DNA of 10,865 nucleotides from Deltaproteobacteria bacterium (GTDB taxonomy: Bacteria; Myxococcota_A; UBA9160; JAFDET01): positions 1 through 10,865 of the forward strand of contig JAFDET010000135.1 of the NCBI GenBank assembly GCA_019310195.1, read 5' to 3'. Under the pieces are notes generated by a model, which had not been told where the DNA came from, did no database searches, and saw nothing but the letters and a program-made list of their open reading frames with translations. Made by a program: the position numbers and the translations under genes. Shown here piece by piece: positions 6,822 through 10,865 of the stretch; within the stretch, counting starts at the first letter, position 1, and each line of letters starts with the position of its first letter.

Positions 6822-8057
6822 CTAGGCGCCCACCACGAAGCTGACGCTGGTGGTGCCGCTGCCGCCGATGTTCAGGGTCTGGAAGTTCTTGGCTCCCTCG
6901 ACCTGGTAGTCGCCGGCGGCGCCCGTCACCTGCTTGTGGGCATCCAGCAGCTGGCGCGTGCCCGTGGCCCCCACCGGGTGCCCGGCGCCGATCAGGCCGC
7001 CGCTCGGGTTGATGGGGTGCTTGCCGTCGATCTCCAGCCAGCCCGCTTCCACGGCCTTCCAGCTCTCGCCGGGCGCCGTGATGCCGAAGTGGTCGATGGC
7101 CATGTACTCCGACGTGGTGAAGCAGTCGTGGGTCTCGATACCGTCGATGCCGTTCACGTCGGCGATCCCCGCCCGCTCCATCGCCGAGGTGATGGTGCTG
7201 CGCACGTGGGGAAGCACGTACCGGGCGGCGGCGCTCTCGGCCACCTTGTCGTCGAAGCGCAGCCGAGCCGTGTTGTGGCCCCAGCCCTTGATGCGCGGGA
7301 TGTCCTCCAGCCTCAGGCCGCGTCCCTTGGCCCACTTCTCGGCGTAGTCGCGCGAGGCCAGGAAGACGCAGACCGCGCCGTCGGTCACCTGGGAGCAGTC
7401 CGCGATGCGGATGCGCCCGCCCACCGCCGGGTTGTCGTCCGTGCGGCAGAGCGCGTGCTCCTTGTTCATGTACCAGGTGCGGGTCTGGGCGTTGGGGTTG
7501 AGCTTGGCGTTCTCGTAGTTGAGCCGGCTGATCTCGGCCAGGTGCTCGTCCTTCAGCCCGTAGCGCTTGTCGTACTCGTCGCCGAGCCGCCCGAAGAGCT
7601 TGGGGAAGGGGAACTCGATGCCCTCGGCCTCCTGGGCGTACCAGGCGGCGGTGCCCAGGTAGGCGCCGCCTTCGGCCGCCGAGACCGTCTTCATCTGCTC
7701 GATGCCGACCACGGCCTGCAAGTCGTAGCGGCCGGCCTCGATCTCCGCCGACGCCGCCAGGATCGCGATGCTGCCCGATGCGCAGGCCGCCTCGTGCCGG
7801 CCCGTGGGCAGGCCGCTGAAGGCCGGGTGCACCTCGGTGAAGAAGGCGCCCAGGTGGCCCTGCATGCAGTAGAGCTCCGCGGCGAAGTTGCCCACGTGGG
7901 CGCTCTCGATCTCTTCCGGGGCGATGTCGCACTCCGCCAGCCCGCCCAGCACGCTCTCGCGCATCAGCGCCGAGAAGTGCTTGTTCTCCTTCGTCCAGTT
8001 GCGGGCAAAGTCCGTCTGGTAGCCACCGAGCACGTAGACTTCGGATCCAGCAGCCAT
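6822..8057 (-). CDS. Thiolase family protein (SCP2-thiolase type acetyl-CoA acyltransferase)
   Basis: This enzyme carries out thiolytic cleavage of 3-ketoacyl-CoA, or the reverse Claisen condensation, in the cytosol. The protein has 411 residues, normal for the family. The acyl-accepting Cys is C92 in HEAACASGS; the catalytic His residues are H310 (ETHDCFTTSE) and H360 in GGLIGAGHPVGATG. Where classical thiolases have the second Cys in a CxG motif near the C-terminus, this protein has LNIGGSGTT (396-403 region) and so belongs to the SCP2-thiolase branch, where the HDCF motif is typical. The start is well fixed: AGGAGG (complement of 8063-8068) lies five bases before the ATG. It is 32 bp downstream of the 3-hydroxyacyl-CoA dehydrogenase gene on the same strand, and together the two would perform the last two steps of a beta-oxidation-type cycle. 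Chain length or steroid side-chain specificity cannot be read from the sequence. Confidence 0.92.
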   Translation of the reverse strand: MAAGSEVYVLGGYQTDFARNWTKENKHFSALMRESVLGGLAECDIAPEEIESAHVGNFAAELYCMQGHLGAFFTEVHPAFSGLPTGRHEAACASGSIAILAASAEIEAGRYDLQAVVGIEQMKTVSAAEGGAYLGTAAWYAQEAEGIEFPFPKLFGRLGDEYDKRYGLKDEHLAEISRLNYENAKLNPNAQTRTWYMNKEHALCRTDDNPAVGGRIRIADCSQVTDGAVCVFLASRDYAEKWAKGRGLRLEDIPRIKGWGHNTARLRFDDKVAESAAARYVLPHVRSTITSAMERAGIADVNGIDGIETHDCFTTSEYMAIDHFGITAPGESWKAVEAGWLEIDGKHPINPSGGLIGAGHPVGATGTRQLLDAHKQVTGAAGDYQVEGAKNFQTLNIGGSGTTSVSFVVGA

Positions 8058-8072
8058 GGTTTCCTCCTGAGG
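8058..8072 (-). promoter_or_regulatory. Strong ribosome binding site of the thiolase gene
   Basis: On the minus strand the bases before the thiolase ATG read CCTCAGGAGGAAACC. AGGAGG is a perfect Shine-Dalgarno core with five-base spacing, clearly stronger than that of the other genes here, and it fixes the start at 8057. Confidence 0.9.
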
Positions 8073-8089
8073 GGTAGCTCGGCCCGGGC

Positions 8090-9439
8090 TCAGCCCGCGA
8101 CGAAGAAGCGTCCGATGTTGATGCGCGGGTTGTCGAAGAAGCGCTTCGGCTCTCCCGACCTTGCGGCCTCCTCCAGGATGGAGGGAACCGGGACACCCGC
8201 CTTGTCGATCATGTCCACCGCCACCGCGGCGCCGCCCATGGTGTCCACCAGCACGCTCGGGGGCGCCCAGTTGAAGCCCATGCCCATGATGCGGTCGATG
8301 CCGTCGATGGTCTCGGTGACCTCGCCCACGCGGTGGAAGGCGTAGCTGATGTAGCCGGCGACCAGCCGGCGCGCGATCGCGGCCTCGTGCCCGTCGGCGG
8401 CGAGGAAGACCTGCATGCCTTCTTGGTAGCGACCCTCGGCGTAGAGGCGCGTGACGTCATCGATGTAGCCCAGGTCGGGCAGCACGATCTCGGAGACCGG
8501 CTGGTACTCGCCCGACGCCGGATCCAGGACGTGCTGCCGCTTCTCGTCGTCGAGGTAGAAGAAGCCGCGGCCGGTCTTGTTGCCCATGACGCCCTTCTCC
8601 ATCAGCCGGTTCATGTAGCCCGGCAGGCGGTTGGCGAGATGAGCCTCGTCGTGGGTCCGCTCGAAGACGTTGTCCACGATGGCGCGGTGGATGTCCCAAC
8701 CGACCAGGTCGATCGTGGCCAGGGGCGTCATGGCGCGCCCCGTGTAGGGTCCGATCAGGCGGTCCACCAGCACCGGGCCCAGCTGCTCGGCCAGCTGCGC
8801 GGCCTGGTTCAGCACCTTGAAGCCCACCCGGTTGCCGGCGAAGGCCGGAGTGTCCGCGGTGCGGATCATCTCGCGGCCCAGGCGTATCCGGGAGAAGGCC
8901 TCGACGAAGTCCACGAGCTCCGGGTCGGTCTCGTTCCCGGCGATGAGCTCCGTGCCGACGATGACGTTGGGCGGGTTGAAGAAGTGGAGCCCCAGGAAGT
9001 GCTGCCGGAAGGACTCGCTGCGGCCCTCGCACAGGGCGTTGATGGAGAGGCCCGAGGTCACGGTCGCGACGATCGAGTCATCGCGGCGGAACTTCTCCAC
9101 CTGGTCGAACATGTCCTTCTTGACCGCGAAGTCCTCGGTCAGGGCCTCGAAGACCAGGTCCGCACCGGTCACCGACGCCTCCAGGTCGTCCTGGTAGGAG
9201 CCGACGCGCGAGCGCGAGGCCACCGTGGGCGAGCGCACCTGCTTGATCGCAGCGCCCAGGCCCTGCTCGGCCTTGGTCTTGGTGCGGGCCAGGAAGATCA
9301 CCTCGGGCACCGCCTGGGTGAAGAGGGCGGCGCTGCCGTAGCCCATGGTGCCGTTGGCGCCGAGGACGACGACCTTCTCGATCTTGCGGCTGGCCAGGAG
9401 ACGACGCGCCTCGGCCGCGCTGGGGGGGGTGCTGCTCAT
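8090..9439 (-). CDS. 3-hydroxyacyl-CoA dehydrogenase, NAD-binding (FadB/PaaH-like, no hydratase domain)
   Basis: This enzyme oxidises L-3-hydroxyacyl-CoA to 3-ketoacyl-CoA with NAD+. The protein has 449 residues from the ATG at 9439, which has AGAGAGG just upstream; the frame stays open to 9511 but those extra 24 residues look non-coding. The Rossmann N-domain begins VVVLGANGTMG (23-33), a dinucleotide motif one residue longer than the usual GxGxxG. Other signatures are E98 (FEALTED), the catalytic His H152 in LGLHFFNPP, FAGNRVGFKVLNQA (200-213) at the linker to the C-domain, and NKTGRGFFYLDD (287-298). A second C-terminal-like domain occupies roughly 325-440 (FHRVGEVTETIDGIDRIMG), giving the two-C-domain plan of FadB-type or PaaH-type proteins but without an enoyl-CoA hydratase fusion. 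It is the first gene of a pair with the thiolase. Its upstream region holds a candidate promoter and a palindrome. Confidence 0.92.
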   Translation of the reverse strand: MSSTPPSAAEARRLLASRKIEKVVVLGANGTMGYGSAALFTQAVPEVIFLARTKTKAEQGLGAAIKQVRSPTVASRSRVGSYQDDLEASVTGADLVFEALTEDFAVKKDMFDQVEKFRRDDSIVATVTSGLSINALCEGRSESFRQHFLGLHFFNPPNVIVGTELIAGNETDPELVDFVEAFSRIRLGREMIRTADTPAFAGNRVGFKVLNQAAQLAEQLGPVLVDRLIGPYTGRAMTPLATIDLVGWDIHRAIVDNVFERTHDEAHLANRLPGYMNRLMEKGVMGNKTGRGFFYLDDEKRQHVLDPASGEYQPVSEIVLPDLGYIDDVTRLYAEGRYQEGMQVFLAADGHEAAIARRLVAGYISYAFHRVGEVTETIDGIDRIMGMGFNWAPPSVLVDTMGGAAVAVDMIDKAGVPVPSILEEAARSGEPKRFFDNPRINIGRFFVAG

Positions 9440-9482
9440 GGATCCTCTCTGCGTGGAGGCCTTGGATGAGGCCAACCGCGTC

Positions 9483-9511
9483 ATTGTGACAGTGCGACCG
9501 ATCTTCCGCAA
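9483..9511 (-). promoter_or_regulatory. Candidate sigma70-like promoter of the dehydrogenase-thiolase pair
   Basis: On the minus strand TTGCGG (complement of 9506-9511) and CACAAT (complement of 9483-9488) are separated by exactly 17 bases. Transcription would begin near 9476 and leave a leader of about 37 bases before the dehydrogenase ATG at 9439. The match to consensus is partial (3/6 and 4/6), so this is a guess supported mainly by spacing and position. Confidence 0.3.
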
Positions 9512-9535
9512 CTAGCCGCCGGAAAAGGAGATTCT

Positions 9536-9552
9536 GGTGACCGGCAGTCACC
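9536..9552. promoter_or_regulatory. 17-bp palindrome, possible operator
   Basis: GGTGACCGGCAGTCACC consists of perfect six-base inverted arms around a five-base centre. It lies in the 170-bp divergent region between the dehydrogenase gene and the small membrane protein gene, about 25 bases upstream of the candidate -35 box. Its size fits a dimeric repressor site such as those of GntR or TetR family acyl-CoA regulators, but no such regulator gene is in the window. A single occurrence may be chance in GC-rich DNA. Confidence 0.3.
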
Positions 9553-9609
9553 TGGCCGAACCCCGCCGGGCGGCTCAACGACCCGGCCGGCGGGGCCGAT
9601 GGAAGGGGC

Positions 9610-9969
9610 GTGAAGGAGATCGGGCTCTTCGTGCTGATCCTGTGTGGACTCGCGGCCTTGGCCGTGGCGCAAGCCGTTCCAGGCCTGGTGCTGGTGGAGC
9701 ACGGCCAGGTGGCGATGCTGGGAGCCGCCGCCGTCGGAATCCCCCTCCAGATCGCCTACTTCACCAGCCTGGGCGCCGTCCTCACCGCCGCGGGCACCCG
9801 GCCCCGCGGCTGGTACTGGCGCCCCTTCGCCCACCACCACCTGCTGCCCCCGGGCCGCCGCTGGCTGGTTCTCCCACTCTTCTATGCGGGGGCGCTCTGC
9901 TTCGTGGTGATCGTGCTGGCCATCTCGGTCTTGTGCCTGGGCCTGGCGGACATGCTGCTGGAGGCGTGA
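9610..9969 (+). CDS. Small membrane protein of unknown function
   Basis: I do not recognise a family. The 119-residue protein is strongly hydrophobic with three probable transmembrane helices: residues 4-28, 34-60 and 85-115. A short polar loop between the second and third helices (TRPRGWYWRPFAHHHLLPPGRR, residues 63-84, split here only for description) is rich in Arg, His and aromatic residues and would probably face the cytoplasm. The GTG start at 9610 has GGAAGGGG directly upstream (9601-9608), and no other start lies between it and the in-frame stop at 9538. A different frame with GTG at 9537 and a better-spaced AAGGAG (9525-9530) overlaps it, but that product is an Arg/Pro-rich shadow. 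The hydrophobic pattern supports this frame as real. It stands alone between a divergent operon and a tRNA gene. Confidence 0.6.
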   Translation: MKEIGLFVLILCGLAALAVAQAVPGLVLVEHGQVAMLGAAAVGIPLQIAYFTSLGAVLTAAGTRPRGWYWRPFAHHHLLPPGRRWLVLPLFYAGALCFVVIVLAISVLCLGLADMLLEA

Positions 9970-10039
9970 GCGCCGCCGCGGCCTGCGCAGCCGCCGCGTT
10001 TGACTGCCGCGGGCGCGTCCCCGAAACTCTCGCCGGCAC

Positions 10040-10116
10040 GCGCCGGTAGCTCAGCTGGATAGAGCACCAGGCTTCGAACCTGGGGGTCGGGGGTTCGAAT
10101 CCCTCCCGGCGTGCCA
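10040..10116 (+). tRNA. tRNA-Arg (anticodon UCG), CCA encoded
   Basis: All arms fold. The acceptor stem 10040-10046 pairs with 10106-10112, ending in a G-U pair. The D stem GCTC/GAGC is at 10049-10052 and 10062-10065. The anticodon stem CCAGG/CCTGG (10067-10071 and 10079-10083) encloses loop CTTCGAA with anticodon TCG at 10074-10076. The variable loop has five bases, and the T arm has a TTCGAAT loop (10094-10100). The discriminator G at 10113 is followed by an encoded CCA. It reads CGA codons, a minor Arg codon in this GC-rich coding style. DNA composition changes soon after its 3' end, a common integration position for mobile elements. Confidence 0.97.
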
Positions 10117-10234
10117 AGGAATCCGGGGGCTTGCAGCGTCGCGGATGCGTTGGCGCTCCAAGCGGGCGAGCGTGTCCCGTAGGTGGCCGACGAGGTACGC
10201 GGACCCGGCGCTCACGCTGTGCGTCTAGGGAGAG

Positions 10235-10660
10235 TCACTCCTTTGCGCTTCTCAGTCTCTTCATGATCTGCTTTGTGGTCACGACCTCATGGGCGAGGAA
10301 CTCGAAGTTGGTAAGAGCTGCCTCGTAGGCAGCATCTCCTGCCGCTGCGGTGGCGTCCGCGACGATGATCAGGTCGAAGCCGTTCTCGATCGCATCTCGG
10401 GCGTGGGACTCGATGCACATGTTCGCGGACATGCCATAGAGGATGATCGTCTCGACTCCGTACTGTCTCAGCTGGATGGCGGCATCTCCAGTCCAGAAGT
10501 TGCTCAGTCCCTTGTGCGGATTCATGACGACCGTATTGCTATCCGGCTTCAGCTCCGGATGATAGTCATGCCCCCAGGTCCCCTGCGCAAACCTCTTCCA
10601 GTTCTCGAAATCCTTCGGTGTATACATATGGGTTGAGTAGAAGACAGGGACTCCCAGCTC
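10235..10660 (-). pseudogene. Isochorismatase-family cysteine hydrolase, C-terminal fragment (N-terminus lost)
   Basis: The family comprises alpha/beta hydrolases with an Asp-Lys-Cys triad acting on amide or vinyl-ether substrates. This frame covers the C-terminal two thirds. From the ATG at 10627 it has 130 residues, but recognisable family sequence (ELGVPVFYSTH) starts earlier at 10660, before a stop codon at 10669-10667, so that ATG is internal. The Lys is in MNPHKGLSNF (K39 from the ATG), and the nucleophile Cys is in MSANMCIESHARDA (C71). The N-terminal catalytic Asp segment is missing here but occurs on the opposite strand immediately to the right. Compared with the right-hand copy, the left copy goes from ENWK directly to RFAQGTWG, where the right copy has ENWKSLNG, so an internal deletion is also possible. 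Codon use is less GC-biased than in the rest of the window. The fragment is probably non-functional as it stands. Confidence 0.75.
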
Positions 10661-10853
10661 TGTTCGTTACGGACCCTCAGAACGACTTCTTGTCAAAGGA
10701 AAGTCCTGCCTGGGGGCTGGTCGGTCCGACCGTGACAAATCACAAGGTAGTCGAAAAAGAGAAAAAGCTGAAGGCGCTCGCGAAAGAGCTAGGAATCCCG
10801 GTCTTCTACTCTACCCATATGTATACACCGAAAGATTTCGAGAACTGGAAGAG
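10593..10853. repeat. 68-bp imperfect inverted repeat within two isochorismatase fragments
   Basis: The arms are 10593-10660 and 10786-10853, separated by 125 bp. Read in their own coding directions they match at 63 of 68 positions. The five differences are CTG/CTA, GTC/ATC, CCT/CCG, TCA/TCT and AAG/AAA; four are synonymous and one is Val/Ile. The pattern shows two diverged homologous coding segments, not a copied identical sequence. Confidence 0.95.
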
Positions 10854-10865
10854 CTTGAACGGTAT
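10657..10865 (+). pseudogene. Isochorismatase-family cysteine hydrolase, N-terminal fragment (runs off window)
   Basis: The plus-strand frame reads ALFVTDPQNDF from 10657, the usual family opening with the catalytic Asp (codon 10672-10674), then continues through KALAKELGIPVFYSTHMY to FENWKSLNG at the window end. It therefore supplies the part that the left fragment lacks. No normal start codon or ribosome site precedes it: the upstream in-frame sequence is antisense to the left fragment, with only a GTG at 10618 and a TTG at 10633. The join lies within CAGCTC (10655-10660), which fits both copies. The 3' end lies beyond the window, so whether the copy is complete downstream is unknown. Base composition is much less GC-rich (59 of 130 in 10731-10860) than the bulk of the window. 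The alternative is a misassembled strain variant. Confidence 0.7.

Noticed and set aside
6457..8196. Long minus-strand frame of 579 codons
   Set aside because: It lies in another frame of the thiolase gene and reads as Arg/Gly/Pro-rich shadow sequence.
9782..10117. Minus-strand frame beginning MARREGFEPPTPRFEAWC
   Set aside because: This is the well-known spurious protein produced by reading the antisense strand of tRNA-Arg; the tRNA folds perfectly.
10131..10328. Small plus-strand frame after the tRNA
   Set aside because: It is antisense to the isochorismatase fragment at its 3' end and low-complexity Arg-rich at its 5' end, with no ribosome site. I see nothing recognisable in 10117-10234 on either strand.

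Overview
The window is GC-rich, strongly codon-biased bacterial DNA (hand count 65 G/C in 1201-1300). It carries long antisense shadow reading frames throughout, as expected at this composition. The gene content is mostly lipid and acyl-CoA metabolism plus envelope hydrolases: a lipase chaperone, a wax-ester/diacylglycerol acyltransferase, a TesB thioesterase, an SCP2-type thiolase, a 3-hydroxyacyl-CoA dehydrogenase and a sulfatase-fold lipoprotein. This mix suggests an uncultured Gram-negative, lipid-degrading and lipid-storing lineage, perhaps of the myxobacterial/deltaproteobacterial type. That placement is inference; no marker gene fixes it.

Layout. 1-816 (+) is the 3' part of a lipase-specific foldase gene. 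874-2193 (+) is a WS/DGAT acyltransferase that lacks the usual N-terminal block; a perfect 19-bp tandem duplication spans its stop codon. 4550-2235 (-) is a probable two-gene unit, tesB then a membrane-anchored amidohydrolase. It diverges from a second two-gene unit at 4617-6770 (+), a DUF4336 protein followed without a gap by a sulfatase-family lipoprotein. 9439-6822 (-) is a 3-hydroxyacyl-CoA dehydrogenase followed by a thiolase, which looks like a beta-oxidation-type pair. A 170-bp divergent intergenic region (9440-9609) with a candidate promoter and a 17-bp palindrome separates it from a small membrane protein (9610-9969, +). A complete tRNA-Arg(UCG) with encoded CCA follows at 10040-10116.

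Beyond the tRNA the DNA changes character. GC falls (59 of 130 bases in 10731-10860), codon use changes, and two broken, head-to-head isochorismatase-family fragments appear. The left fragment, on the minus strand, has the catalytic Lys and Cys but no N-terminus. The right fragment, on the plus strand, has the N-terminal catalytic Asp and runs off the window. They share a 68-bp inverted repeat with 63 matches. This is either foreign DNA next to a tRNA gene that has been rearranged, or a chimeric assembly junction; the sequence alone cannot decide.

No CRISPR array, defence system, phage module or biosynthetic cluster is visible. The best leads are the inverted split hydrolase after the tRNA, the acyltransferase N-terminal deletion, and the Thr-nucleophile sulfatase-fold lipoprotein.
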